Positions 32,966 through 43,155 are shown, counted from the stretch's first letter. The stretch is DNA of 64,000 nt from Actinacidiphila acididurans (GCF_016918855.1 NZ_JADKYB010000018.1:124001-188000); one strand, 5' to 3'. A program made the numbers and translations. Notes: generated by a model from the sequence alone, not told the origin.

Positions 32966-33760
32966 ATGCTGCTCACCATCGACGTCGGCAACACCCACAC
33001 CGTCCTGGGGCTCTTCGACGGAGAGGAGATCGTCGAGCACTGGCGGATCTCCACCGACGCCCGCCGGACCGCCGATGAGCTCGCGGTCCTGCTCCAGGGC
33101 CTGATGGGCATGCACCCGCTGCTGGGCGACCTCGGCGACGGCATCGACGGCATCGCGATCTGCTCCACGGTGCCCTCGGTGCTGCACGAGCTGCGCGAGG
33201 TGACCCGCCGCTATTACGGCGACGTCCCCTCGATCCTGGTCGAGCCCGGCATCAAGACCGGCGTGCCCATCCTGGTCGACCACCCCAAGGAGGTCGGTTC
33301 CGACCGGATCATCAACTCGCTGGCCGCGGTGCACCTTTACGGCGGCCCGTGCATCGTGGTCGACTTCGGTACCGCCACCACCTTCGACGCGGTCACCGCG
33401 CGCGGGGAGTACGTGGGCGGCGCCATCGCTCCGGGTATCGAGATCTCGGTGGACGCCCTCGGGATGCGCGGGGCGCAGCTGCGCAAGATCGAACTGGCCC
33501 GGCCGCGCAGCGTGATCGGCAAGAACACGATCGAGGCGATGCAGTCCGGCATCCTGTACGGCTTCGCCGGGCAGGCCGACGGGATCGCCGAGCGGATGGC
33601 CCGCGAGTTGGCCGACGACCCGGACGACGTGACCGTGATCGCGACCGGCGGTCTGGCCCCCCTGGTCCTCGGCGAGGCGTCCATCATCGACGCGCACGAG
33701 CCCTGGCTGACCCTGATCGGGCTGCGGCTGGTGTACGAGCGGAACGTCTCGGTCACCTGA
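32966..33760 (+). CDS. coaX: Type III pantothenate kinase
   Basis: 264 residues, start MLLTIDVGNTHTVLGLFDGEE. This is the first step of CoA synthesis from pantothenate. The ASKHA-fold phosphate motifs are present: DVGNTHTVLG (phosphate 1), SDRIINSLAA and VVDFGTATTFDAV (phosphate 2), YVGGAIAPGIEIS, and ATGGLAPL near the end. Type III enzymes are insensitive to CoA feedback and use a monovalent cation. It begins 7 bp after nadC, links the NAD and CoA branches in one operon, and is followed by a terminator. Confidence 0.95.
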   Translation: MLLTIDVGNTHTVLGLFDGEEIVEHWRISTDARRTADELAVLLQGLMGMHPLLGDLGDGIDGIAICSTVPSVLHELREVTRRYYGDVPSILVEPGIKTGVPILVDHPKEVGSDRIINSLAAVHLYGGPCIVVDFGTATTFDAVTARGEYVGGAIAPGIEISVDALGMRGAQLRKIELARPRSVIGKNTIEAMQSGILYGFAGQADGIAERMARELADDPDDVTVIATGGLAPLVLGEASIIDAHEPWLTLIGLRLVYERNVSVT

Positions 33761-33790
33761 GCGGCCGCTCGAGCGGTCACTGCCGCGGTA

Positions 33791-33820
33791 CGGGCCGGGT
33801 CCGGGTACGGGCCCGGCCCG
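33791..33820. terminator. Terminator of the panC-nadBC-coaX operon
   Basis: CGGGCCGGG (33791-33799) and CCCGGCCCG (33812-33820), 31 bases after the coaX stop. Confidence 0.65.
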
Positions 33821-33891
33821 TGGGCTGTCCGCGACGCACCGTGATCACCGTAATGCGCGTATTTTTTCCGATTGGCACTTAAAGTCCATTC

Positions 33892-34347
33892 ATGCCCACG
33901 CCACACGGAACCCGAGGAGGGCCGGCGTTCGGCGCGGACGAGGCGCGGGTGGTCCGGCGCGCTCCGGCACAGGCGCCGCGCCCGTCCCGGCCGGTTGCCG
34001 CGGTTGACCCGGCCGCGCTGCCGCGCCGCTGCGAAACCCTCGCGGAGAACGACGTACGACTGCGCCTGGAGGCCCATATGCCCGCGCCGCGCCGCCTGCT
34101 GACCCTGCCGCACCCGTCCCTCGCGGAGGAGCGCGACAGGAAGGACCGGAAGGACACCGAGCCGGAACCGAAGCCGGGCGAGGAGCAGCAGCCCGCGGCG
34201 CCGGCGCCGGACAAGGAGCAGCCGCCCCAGCAGCAGCCGAAGACGCCCGAGCCCGAGCAGCCGGCCCGCCGCCGCACCCCCACCCCCGCGGAGATCTGGC
34301 CGCCCCACCGCCGTCCCCGCAAACCGGGCGAGGCCCGCAGCGCCTGA
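33892..34347 (+). CDS. Disordered, Pro/Glu-rich small protein
   Basis: 151 residues from ATG 33892. The N-terminal half is Ala/Arg/Pro-rich with one helical stretch (RRCETLAENDVRLRLEAHM); the second half is a low-complexity Lys/Glu/Pro/Gln segment (EPEPKPGEEQQPAAPAPDKE) ending in RRPRKPGEARS. No domain is recognised and no signal peptide is seen. The A+T-rich upstream (GCGTATTTTTTCCGATTGGC and CACTTAAAG) looks like a promoter, which supports expression. Confidence 0.55.
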   Translation: MPTPHGTRGGPAFGADEARVVRRAPAQAPRPSRPVAAVDPAALPRRCETLAENDVRLRLEAHMPAPRRLLTLPHPSLAEERDRKDRKDTEPEPKPGEEQQPAAPAPDKEQPPQQQPKTPEPEQPARRRTPTPAEIWPPHRRPRKPGEARSA

Positions 34348-34393
34348 TCCGCGGTACGGGCCCCGATGCGCCGTCGTACGGCCCCGGTACGCC

Positions 34394-34397
34394 CTAG
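34394..34397. other. Left target-site duplication of the MITE
   Basis: CTAG, repeated at 34569-34572 on the other side of the element. Confidence 0.8.
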
Positions 34398-34568
34398 GCC
34401 GTGTCTGACAAATCCCGCCTGGCCCGCGACGCCCCGCACGCACGCTCGCTGCGTTGTCGGTCGTCGGCGCAGCCCGCTGCGCTCTCCTCCCTCCGCCTTG
34501 CGATCGCACGCACCGGACGCCGCGGGCCCCGCCCTGGCGGGCGGACGACGCTATTTGTCAGACACGGC
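34398..34568. mobile_element. Non-autonomous MITE-like element (171 bp)
   Basis: Perfect 16-bp terminal inverted repeats GCCGTGTCTGACAAAT (34398-34413) and ATTTGTCAGACACGGC (34553-34568), flanked on both sides by CTAG. The CTAG duplication fits the YTAR target of IS5-group elements. The 139-bp interior has no meaningful frame and is probably the shrunken remains of a transposase gene. Mobilisation would need a related transposase elsewhere in the genome. Confidence 0.9.
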
Positions 34569-35363
34569 CTAGCGGCCGTCCGGCCCCCGCAGCCGAGTGC
34601 GGGGGCCCGCGGCCGACACCGCGGCCGTGGCAGTGGCCGTCAGGACGGCCAGGGAGGCGACCGCGACGGTGCCGCTGATGGTGGCCAGGCCGTTCTTGGT
34701 GCCCAGCTCCGGGGCGAGGTTGTCGGAGGGGTCGTAGACCACGTGCACCGTCCGGCCGGCCCGGGCCAGGCAGGTGCGGTTGTCGTGGTCGACCTGGCGG
34801 ACCTTGCCGTCGGGCAGCTCCACCCGGCAGTGCCGGACGTGGCCGCCGCGGGTCAGCAGGGCGGGGGTGTCCAGCGTGGCGGTGGCGTCCTTGCCGTGCA
34901 CGGCCAGATACCACTGCGGGGCGTTCATGAAGGCGGTGAAGTACAGCACCGCCCCGGCCGCCAGGGCGATCAGGACGGCCGGCTCGCGCCCGCGCGACTC
35001 CGGCGTGCGCAGCGCCAGCACCGCCAGGATCGCGCCCGCCACGAAGGCCACCAGCAGCCCCACCGGCCGCCCGGCCCAGATCGAGGCGGCGACCACAGCC
35101 GCGAGCCCCATGAGGACCGCCAGCAGGGCCCACGCCCAGCCGGCCGCGACCTCGCGCCGGTCGCCGGGCAGCACGAAGCGCCCGTCGCGGTCGGGCAGCA
35201 CCCCGAACTCGGTGACGATGTGCCGCACCTGCCGCGCGCCGGACGCGGTGGTGCCCAGCTGTCGCAGCCGTTCCATGCCGAATCCGGCGTCCGCCAGGGC
35301 TCTGCGGGTACGACCGCTCAGCCCGTCCAGGTACGCCTCGACCGGCTGTTCGTCCTCTCGCAT
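34569..35363 (-). CDS. Membrane protein with C-terminal soluble domain; stop codon lies in the MITE target site
   Basis: 264 residues starting MREDEQPVEAYLDGLSGRTR. After a soluble N-terminal part, membrane segments lie at about 73-92, 98-116, 129-146 and near 231-252. Between them is a soluble DUF3592-like stretch (HVRHCRVELPDGKVRQVDHD, VHVVYDPSDNLAPEL), a pattern seen in envelope proteins of unknown role. The stop codon TAG is formed by the CTAG at 34569-34572, so the MITE entered exactly at the end of this gene, leaving the protein intact or changing only its last residues. Confidence 0.7.
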   Translation of the reverse strand: MREDEQPVEAYLDGLSGRTRRALADAGFGMERLRQLGTTASGARQVRHIVTEFGVLPDRDGRFVLPGDRREVAAGWAWALLAVLMGLAAVVAASIWAGRPVGLLVAFVAGAILAVLALRTPESRGREPAVLIALAAGAVLYFTAFMNAPQWYLAVHGKDATATLDTPALLTRGGHVRHCRVELPDGKVRQVDHDNRTCLARAGRTVHVVYDPSDNLAPELGTKNGLATISGTVAVASLAVLTATATAAVSAAGPRTRLRGPDGR

Positions 35364-35530
35364 GACCCCAGAGTGTGGCCTGCCCCCGGCTCGGCCACAA
35401 CATCCGGGATTGCCCAGTCCGCTTTCTGCCGGGCGCCGGGAAGGCCCTTGGGAAGAATCCGTGAGGGCCCCGGGAAGACCTTGGGAGGGCGCCCGAAGCG
35501 CCGCAAAGGGTGCTGGCTACTCTTGGCGGC

Positions 35531-35710
35531 ATGGACTACGTATCCGCGATCGTGCCCCCGCTGGTGATGGCGGTGTTCTTCATCGGCCTGGTCGTGACGA
35601 TCATCAAGAACCAGGGCGGCGCCAACAAGGCCAAGGAGGACGCGGCCGTGGACGCCATGCTCGCCCGCGAGGCCGCGCGCGGCGCCGAGGCGGCCGGCGA
35701 GGACCGCTGA
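35531..35710 (+). CDS. 59-residue single-pass membrane miniprotein
   Basis: MDYVSAIVPPLVMAVFFIGLVVTIIKNQGG: one transmembrane helix (about 8-26), then a charged Ala/Glu-rich cytoplasmic tail (NKAKEDAAVDAMLAREAARG). Such small SPFH-like or holin-like proteins are conserved in Streptomyces without known role. A TACTCT -10-like element ends 8 bases before the ATG, suggesting a leaderless transcript. Confidence 0.7.
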   Translation: MDYVSAIVPPLVMAVFFIGLVVTIIKNQGGANKAKEDAAVDAMLAREAARGAEAAGEDR

Positions 35711-35824
35711 GCGACGGCTCGGCCGCGCACCCCCTCGCCACTCCCTCCGGCGACAGCTCCTCCGGCCGGGGCCGGGCAGGGGCAATTCCGGCATTCGTCC
35801 TTAACGGACCGTAGTATTTCCAGT

Positions 35825-36220
35825 GTGCCGCGACCACTGGGAGAACTCGAAGACGCCGTGATGACACGGGTGTGGGAGTGGAACCGCCCGGTCACGGTTC
35901 GTGAGGTGCTCGAGGACCTGACACAGGACCGGACGATCGCCTACACAACGGTGATGACCGTAATGGACAACCTGCGCCAGAAGGGCTGGCTCCGCCGGTC
36001 GGCGGAAGGCCGGGCATATCGCTATGAGGCGGTTTCGACAAGAGCGGCTTACGCAGCCGCACTGATGAACGAAGCGTGGTCGGCCAGTGACAACCCTGCG
36101 GCGGCGCTCGTCCACTTCTTCGGCATGATGACGCCGGAACAGCGCGAAGCGGTCCGCGACGCATTGCGCATCATCCAGTCCGTGGACCCCTCCGGCCCGC
36201 CGGAAGCCGAAGGGCGATAG
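35825..36220 (+). CDS. BlaI/MecI/CopY-family transcriptional repressor
   Basis: 131 residues. The winged-helix pattern of penicillinase repressors is clear: MPRPLGELEDAVMTRVWEWN, VREVLEDLTQDRTIAYTTVMTV, NLRQKGWLRRSAEGRAYRYEAV. Family members repress beta-lactamase, copper or respiratory genes; here no sensor protease or beta-lactamase adjoins, so the stimulus is unknown. GTG at 35825 lies 9 bases after TAGTAT, indicating a leaderless mRNA and possible autoregulation. Confidence 0.85.
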   Translation: MPRPLGELEDAVMTRVWEWNRPVTVREVLEDLTQDRTIAYTTVMTVMDNLRQKGWLRRSAEGRAYRYEAVSTRAAYAAALMNEAWSASDNPAAALVHFFGMMTPEQREAVRDALRIIQSVDPSGPPEAEGR

Positions 36221-36230
36221 CGTCCGGCCC

Positions 36231-36749
36231 ATGCCGCTGCTCTCGAATGAGGTCACCATCCGCCGCGCCCGCACGGGCGATGTCGCCGCCGTGCGGCGCC
36301 TGCTGGACTCCTATGTCCGCGCGGGGATCCTCCTCGACAAGGCCACCGTGACGCTTTATGAGGACATCCAGGAGTTCTGGGTCGCCGAACGCGACGAGGA
36401 CGGCGTAGTGGTCGCCTGCGGCGCGCTGCACGTGATGTGGGAGGACCTGGCCGAGGTCAGGACGCTGGCCGTCGATCCGGCCTGGCGGGGGCAGGGCGCC
36501 GGCCACCACGTGCTGGCCAAGTTGCTGCAGACCGCACGCTGGCTGGGGGTCAGACGTATTTTCTGCCTCACCTTCGAAGTGGACTTCTTCGCCAAGCACG
36601 GGTTCGTGGAGATCGGGGAGACCCCGGTGGACGGCGATGTCTTCGGCGAGCTGCTCCGTTCCAATGACGAGGGCGTGGCCGAGTTCCTCGACCTGGAGCG
36701 AGTGAAACCGAACACCTTGGGTAACACTCGCATGCTGCTGCAACTGTGA
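36231..36749 (+). CDS. argA: GNAT amino-acid N-acetyltransferase (short ArgA type)
   Basis: 172 residues. Acetyl-CoA-binding motif A is EVRTLAVDPAWRGQGAGHHVLAKLL, with the R/Q-x-x-G-x-G/A loop. Overall length and the EFWVAERDEDGVVVACGALHVMWEDLAE segment fit the short actinobacterial N-acetylglutamate synthase (Rv2747-like), which acetylates glutamate or glutamine for arginine synthesis. It follows the BlaI-type gene by 10 bp and precedes lsr2. Substrate assignment rests on length and context only. Confidence 0.75.
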   Translation: MPLLSNEVTIRRARTGDVAAVRRLLDSYVRAGILLDKATVTLYEDIQEFWVAERDEDGVVVACGALHVMWEDLAEVRTLAVDPAWRGQGAGHHVLAKLLQTARWLGVRRIFCLTFEVDFFAKHGFVEIGETPVDGDVFGELLRSNDEGVAEFLDLERVKPNTLGNTRMLLQL

Positions 36750-36871
36750 GTGATCCGGTTTGTCCGGATCGCACCTACCTCGCGCGAACCTCTTCGCGCA
36801 AGGGGTTTGTGTTTTCCGCAGAAAGGCGCTTTGCTTTTACCGTTAATCCGTTTTCGATGAAAGGGAAGCCG

Positions 36872-37210
36872 GTGGCACAGAAGGTTCAGGTCCTTCTTGT
36901 TGACGACCTCGACGGTGGCGAGGCTGACGAGACCGTGACGTTTGCACTGGACGGTGTGACGTACGAGATCGACCTCACCACGGAGAATGCCGACAAGCTG
37001 CGCGGGCTGCTCCACCCGTACACGGACAGTGGCCGTCGTACCGGTGGCCGGGCCGGTCGGGGCCGTACCAAGGCGGTCCGCGGCAGCGGCGGCTCCGGCC
37101 CCGACACCGCCAAGATCCGCGCGTGGGCCAAGGAGAAGGGCTACGAGGTCAACGACCGCGGCCGGGTGCCGGCGACCATCCGTGAGGCGTACGAGAAGGC
37201 CCACGGCTGA
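36872..37210 (+). CDS. lsr2: Lsr2 nucleoid-associated xenogeneic silencer
   Basis: 112 residues from GTG 36872 (VAQKVQVLLVDDLDGGEADE), preceded by AAAGGGAA. The N-terminal oligomerisation domain is followed by a linker and the DNA-binding domain AWAKEKGYEVNDRGRVPATI, whose RGR loop inserts in the minor groove of A+T-rich DNA. Lsr2 coats and silences horizontally acquired A+T-rich genes and specialised-metabolite clusters. Its own upstream 120 bp is strikingly A+T-rich (TTTGTGTTTTCCGCAGAAAG, TTGCTTTTACCGTTAATCCG), suggesting autorepression. It overlaps the convergent gene by 70 bp. Confidence 0.95.
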   Translation: MAQKVQVLLVDDLDGGEADETVTFALDGVTYEIDLTTENADKLRGLLHPYTDSGRRTGGRAGRGRTKAVRGSGGSGPDTAKIRAWAKEKGYEVNDRGRVPATIREAYEKAHG

Positions 37211-37782
37211 TCCTGGCTCCGCGTTCGCAGCGCGATCCGATGGCAGGCCGTCGCAAGGGCGGCCACCAGCGCCGGAAGGCCGATGGGCGCCCCCGCCCCA
37301 TCGGACTGACCCGCACCGCCGCCCAGGCGGAGCGCGGGCACGGTGGATTCCACGTCGAGTCCCGGCCGAGGAGGCCGCAGCCACACCGGTGCCGACCGGT
37401 CGTACGCGGCCTCCCGGCGGCCCCAGTCGGGATGGGCGGGCGCCCGCATCGCCTGCCCCGCTCCCAGTGCGGCCAGGTCCAGCCCGAGGCCGGCCCACTC
37501 CAGCCACTCCAGGAGCCCCGGCAGCTCCTCGGCGGAGCCGGCGGCCACAAGCAGCCGGATCCGGTGGCCCTCCAGCGCCACCGGGCCGAGCAGTCCCGGC
37601 CGGGAGAACCGGCCCAGCATCGCGAACCCGGCCTCGGCCGGCGCGTCCAGCACGTCGAACCGCACCCCGGTGACCAGCCCCGGGGGCACGGTGCCGGTCA
37701 CCGGCCAGCCCAGCTCCTGCTCGTACCAGCCCATACCCGGTGCAACTGTCGGCGGACCCCCGGGGTTACGCCGAGTCACCAT
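37141..37782 (-). CDS. Actinobacterial protein of unknown function, convergent with lsr2
   Basis: 213 residues. Features are MGWYEQELGWPVTGTVPPGL, a bifunctional-primase/N-terminal-like pattern (GVRFDVLDAPAEAG), then LLVAAGSAEELPGLLEWLEWAG. The family is conserved between clpC and lsr2 in Streptomyces (known there as the SCO3374 family) and its start resembles a prim-pol-like N-domain, but no catalytic motif is complete. The start at 37782 is uncertain (ATG 37734 also fits). Its last 70 bp lie inside the 3' end of lsr2 on the other strand. Confidence 0.7.
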   Translation of the reverse strand: MVTRRNPGGPPTVAPGMGWYEQELGWPVTGTVPPGLVTGVRFDVLDAPAEAGFAMLGRFSRPGLLGPVALEGHRIRLLVAAGSAEELPGLLEWLEWAGLGLDLAALGAGQAMRAPAHPDWGRREAAYDRSAPVWLRPPRPGLDVESTVPALRLGGGAGQSDGAGAPIGLPALVAALATACHRIALRTRSQDQPWAFSYASRMVAGTRPRSLTS

Positions 37783-38174
37783 CGGTGAGGGTGCCGTCCC
37801 GGAGTGTCACCGGATGCCCATCGGAGAGCCGCCGCAATCGCGCAACGCTGTTCGCCCGTAGCGCACTCCCGGAGCCGACACGATGTGGATTACGTGCGGC
37901 TGAGGGTAAGAAGTACCTAGTGAGAAGGGCTGGTGTTCGAGCAGGAGGGGCGGGCGTTCGCCGTAGGCGTAGTTGATAAAGGGGTATTCGCCTGGCCTGC
38001 GGGAACATCGTCTCGCACCATCGAGGTTGTGGGAGTGACGTCAGCCGGTAGCGCAGCTTTCCCCGTAGCAGCGGGGGTGATACGTGAGCGGCGCCGCTGT
38101 GCGGGACTAGCATGCGGAAGGACAGGGAGGGGACCGACCCCCCACTGCCCGACCGCTCTGAGGAGCGATTAACG
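37783..38174. other. clpC promoter region
   Basis: No gene. It holds the ClgR-type box at 37956-37969, a GTTGATAAAGGGGTA stretch at about 37972-37986 with -10-like TAAAGG, and the GAGGAG ribosome-binding site of clpC near 38160. Confidence 0.5.
37956..37969 (+). promoter_or_regulatory. Candidate ClgR box upstream of clpC
   Basis: GTTCGC-N5-GCG (GTTCGCCGTAGGCG), an exact match to the reported Streptomyces ClgR consensus. ClgR activates clpP1, clpC1 and lon, so this fits the downstream gene. Confidence 0.65.
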
Positions 38175-40694
<2,520 letters not shown>

Positions 40695-40733
40695 TCACCC
40701 CGTCCGGGCCCCGCACCCGGGCTGACGCCACTC

Positions 40734-40804
40734 ACGACACCCGGCCCCGCCTCCTCTCGAGCCCCCTCACCGGGGCTCCCGGAGGGCGCGGGGCCGGGCG
40801 TCGT
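40734..40804. terminator. Bidirectional terminator after clpC
   Basis: ACGAC and CCCGGCCCCGC on the left pair with GCGGGGCCGGG and GTCGT on the right; an inner GAGCCCC/GGGGCTC hairpin fills the loop. GTTTTCC follows on the plus strand. Confidence 0.85.
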
Positions 40805-40867
40805 GTTTTCCGCGGGGTTCTTCCACGTAGCAGAGCGATCTTCCGCGTGGCGGAGCGATGAGCGCGC

Positions 40868-41218
40868 TCAGCCCTCGTAGGACAGGTCCGGGTCTTCGCC
40901 CGGGCGGGGGGCGCCGATTTCCAGGTAGGCGCCGGTGGTGGGGTCCTTGGGGCGGAGGGTGACGGAGACGGTGTGGGTGCGGGCGTCGGTGTGGGTGCGT
41001 TCGGCGCCGGCGTCGATGACCCAGGCTTTGACGCCGGCGCGGCCGGTGCCGGTGCGGGAGAGCTGGACGGCGAATTCCATCCGGATCTCGCCCACCTCGA
41101 AGCGGATGCCCGCTCCCGCGCCCCGCGCGGCGCCGCTCATCAGGCCCTGGCGGATCGCCTCGACCGCGTCGGCGAGTTCCATGCCCGTGACGGGCTCCAC
41201 GTGGTCGGCGTCGGCCAT
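40868..41218 (-). CDS. Trypco2 (trypsin-co-occurring domain) family protein
   Basis: 116 residues: MADADHVEPVTGMELADAVEAIRQGL, then GIRFEVGEIRMEFAVQLSRTG, AGVKAWVIDAGAERTHTD and THTVSVTLRPKD. This two-part pattern, a short helix with ELADA-I-L and a beta-sandwich with EVG-I-MEF-V, matches the trypco2 domain described next to trypsin-like proteases in conflict and effector systems. Here no protease gene adjoins, so it is a stand-alone copy. Soluble, no catalytic residues. RBS is poor. Confidence 0.7.
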   Translation of the reverse strand: MADADHVEPVTGMELADAVEAIRQGLMSGAARGAGAGIRFEVGEIRMEFAVQLSRTGTGRAGVKAWVIDAGAERTHTDARTHTVSVTLRPKDPTTGAYLEIGAPRPGEDPDLSYEG

Positions 41219-41654
41219 GAACGGTGTACCCCCTGCCGGATCGGCGCTGTGCGCGCGGCCCTCCACCGTAGTGCAGCAAATGTGACCGGCGCCATGAATT
41301 CCGGGGAATGGGGAGGGTCCGGAATTGCCGGGAAAGAGGGTCGGGACCGCCGCCGGGTGAGGTGTCGCACGTGACGGGGGCCACGTACGAAGGGAAATAG
41401 TGGGGTGCTCGGGGGGCGGGCGGGGAGAGGGCGCTGTTCGGCGGGGGAGCCCGGCTTGTCCTGCTTTGCCGTGTGGATAGTTCGGGCATTTAGTGCATTC
41501 AAGGACATGCGGTGGTGGCGTTCCGACATGCCCTTCGCTACGACCTCGCTTCGTAGGAGGGTTCCTTGCCGCCCGGCGGAATGCCGGGTTACCAAGGATT
41601 CGCGGCTCGACGCAGGCGGAAGCCGCTCCCCCCATTCAGTGAGGTCATTTCTCC
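41219..41654. other. Gene-free region with promoter and structured leader of the M23 peptidase gene
   Basis: No coding frame is supported. The right part (41538-41626) folds into successive hairpins; the middle (41455-41505) has A+T-rich promoter-like sequence (GTGTGGATAGTTCGGGCATT). Confidence 0.5.
41538..41626 (+). ncRNA. Structured 5' leader of the M23 peptidase gene (candidate riboswitch)
   Basis: Three consecutive stems: CTACGA/TCGTAG (41538-41543 and 41551-41556), TCCTTG/CAAGGA (41563-41568 and 41593-41598) enclosing CCCGGC/GCCGGG, and GCGGCT/AGCCGC (41602-41607 and 41621-41626). In Streptomyces many secreted M23 and Rpf peptidases are controlled by c-di-AMP (ydaO-type) riboswitches, and the CAGGCGGAAG-like end is reminiscent of that element, but the core consensus is not convincingly matched. 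Confidence 0.3.
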
Positions 41655-42401
41655 ATGCTCAAGAACTCGACGATGAAGAACCGCACGGCCCGCACCGCGA
41701 AGTCCCTGACCCGCCGCCGCGCGGCCGTGGTCACCGGAGGCGTGGTCGCGGCGCTCGCGCTGGGCTCCACCGCGGCGTTCGCCGCGAGCGGAGGGCAGCA
41801 CCACGGGTTCTCCGCCGCGAGCACGGGCGCGGTGGCGCAGGCCGTGCACCAGACGGCCGACCAGCAGCCGGACCACGGCGCCGGCGCCGTCAAGGCCGCC
41901 CCGGCCGTCCTCAAGACGACCACGGCCAAGACGACGACCACCGTCACCGCGCGGCCGGTCGCCGCGATGAAGACCGCCGACCAGGCCAAGCAGAACGCCG
42001 CCTGGGTGACCCCGACCACCGGCTACGTGCTGGGCGCCCACTTCAACCAGGCCGGCTCGCACTGGATGCACAAGCACTCCGGCCAGGACTTCGTGGTGCC
42101 GACCGGTACCCACGTCCGGGCCGCGCACGAGGGCGTCGTCGTCACCGCAGGCTGGGGCGGCGCGTACGGCAACAACATCGTGATCGAGCACGGGTCGCAC
42201 CTCTACACCCAGTACGGCCACCTGTCGCACATAGGCGTCTACGTCGGCGAGCACGTGAACACCGGCCAGGAGATCGGCCTGTCCGGCTCCACCGGCAACT
42301 CCACCGGCCCGCACCTGCACTTCGAGGTGCGCACCACGCCGTACTACGGCTCGGGTGTCGAGCCGATCCACTTCCTGAAGCAGCACGGCGTCAACCCGTG
42401 A
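41655..42401 (+). CDS. Secreted M23-family (LytM) peptidase
   Basis: 248 residues. An N-terminal signal sequence (RRRAAVVTGGVVAALALGSTAAFAA) is followed by a Thr/Ala-rich linker of about 80 residues and a C-terminal LytM domain. The zinc site is intact: HSGQDF (HxxxD), YGHLSH and HLHFEV (HxH). M23 enzymes cleave peptide bridges in peptidoglycan for growth, germination or remodelling. The start ATG 41655 (or 41673) is close to GTGAGG. The leader upstream is structured. The downstream gene is convergent. Confidence 0.9.
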   Translation: MLKNSTMKNRTARTAKSLTRRRAAVVTGGVVAALALGSTAAFAASGGQHHGFSAASTGAVAQAVHQTADQQPDHGAGAVKAAPAVLKTTTAKTTTTVTARPVAAMKTADQAKQNAAWVTPTTGYVLGAHFNQAGSHWMHKHSGQDFVVPTGTHVRAAHEGVVVTAGWGGAYGNNIVIEHGSHLYTQYGHLSHIGVYVGEHVNTGQEIGLSGSTGNSTGPHLHFEVRTTPYYGSGVEPIHFLKQHGVNP

Positions 42402-42431
42402 CGGGCACATTGACCTGTACGGAGGAGGACG

Positions 42432-43013
42432 TCAGGCGGTGACCGCCGCCTCCGCCTGGGCGACGAGATCGAGGGCGACCTCGAGGATGGCCGCGCGCTT
42501 CTCCTCGGGGTCGGCCTCGATGCCCTGCATGGCGAACATCCCGGCGTGCAGCGCGAACAGCGCGGTGCAGCTGCGTACCTGCGCGGTCAGCGTGGACTCG
42601 GACTCGGTGAGCAGCCCGTTGAGCGCGGAGACCTTGCTGCGGAAGGACTCCCCGATGCTCAGCTCGCGCACCGTGGCCTGGTTCTCCTGCATGAAGCGGA
42701 ACAGCGCCGCCGCCCCCCACAGCACATCGCTGTAGCGACGCAGCACCTCCTGCTTGGTGGCCAGCGTCCGCGGCTGCGACTGGGCCCAGGCGATCAGCTC
42801 GTCGACCGGCCGGGCCAGGTCGTCCGTGATGCTGATCAGGATGTCTTCCTTGGTCTTGAAGTGGTAGTAGAGGGCGGCCTTGGTGACGTCCAGGTGCTCG
42901 GCGATCTCGCGGAGCGATGTCTTCTCGTAGCCCCGCTCGGCGAACAGCTCCAGGGCGACGTCCTGGATCCGGCGCCGGGTGTCGCCGCGGCGCGGCTGCT
43001 GCGGTGTGGCCAT
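42432..43013 (-). CDS. TetR-family repressor of the divergent exporter
   Basis: 193 residues from ATG 43013, RBS GGAGAG. The HTH is RIQDVALELFAERGYEKTSL followed by REIAEHLDVTKAALYYHFK, typical TetR. The ligand domain ends EEKRAAILEVALDLVAQAEA. It is divergent from the MFS gene and the 210-bp space between them contains two matching palindromic operators (43109-43130 and 43156-43177), so it almost certainly represses the exporter and itself until a drug-like ligand binds. Confidence 0.9.
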   Translation of the reverse strand: MATPQQPRRGDTRRRIQDVALELFAERGYEKTSLREIAEHLDVTKAALYYHFKTKEDILISITDDLARPVDELIAWAQSQPRTLATKQEVLRRYSDVLWGAAALFRFMQENQATVRELSIGESFRSKVSALNGLLTESESTLTAQVRSCTALFALHAGMFAMQGIEADPEEKRAAILEVALDLVAQAEAAVTA

Positions 43014-43108
43014 GGTGTCGCTCTCCTGCTGCACTGTGGCGCCACCCCGCTCCCACGGTGTGACGGACCCGATGCTCAACGGTACGGCCTGAGGGCCTCG
43101 CCACGCAC

Positions 43109-43130
43109 TTACTTGACGCCCGGCTAGTAA
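43109..43130. promoter_or_regulatory. Operator O1 of the TetR regulator
   Basis: 22-bp imperfect palindrome with ends TTACT and AGTAA; core CGCCC. TTGACG at 43113-43118 is a -35 element of the exporter promoter (-10 TACCGT at about 43137), so binding would block it. Confidence 0.7.
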
Positions 43131-43155
43131 ACACCGTACCGTGCTGTGCGACGTT

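Noticed and set aside
29905..33168. Long minus-strand open frame opposite panC-nadB-nadC-coaX
   Set aside because: Composition-driven shadow of well-recognised enzymes on the other strand.
41538..41654. Firm call of a c-di-AMP (ydaO) riboswitch
   Set aside because: Stems are present but the conserved core could not be matched by eye; kept only as a low-confidence structured leader.
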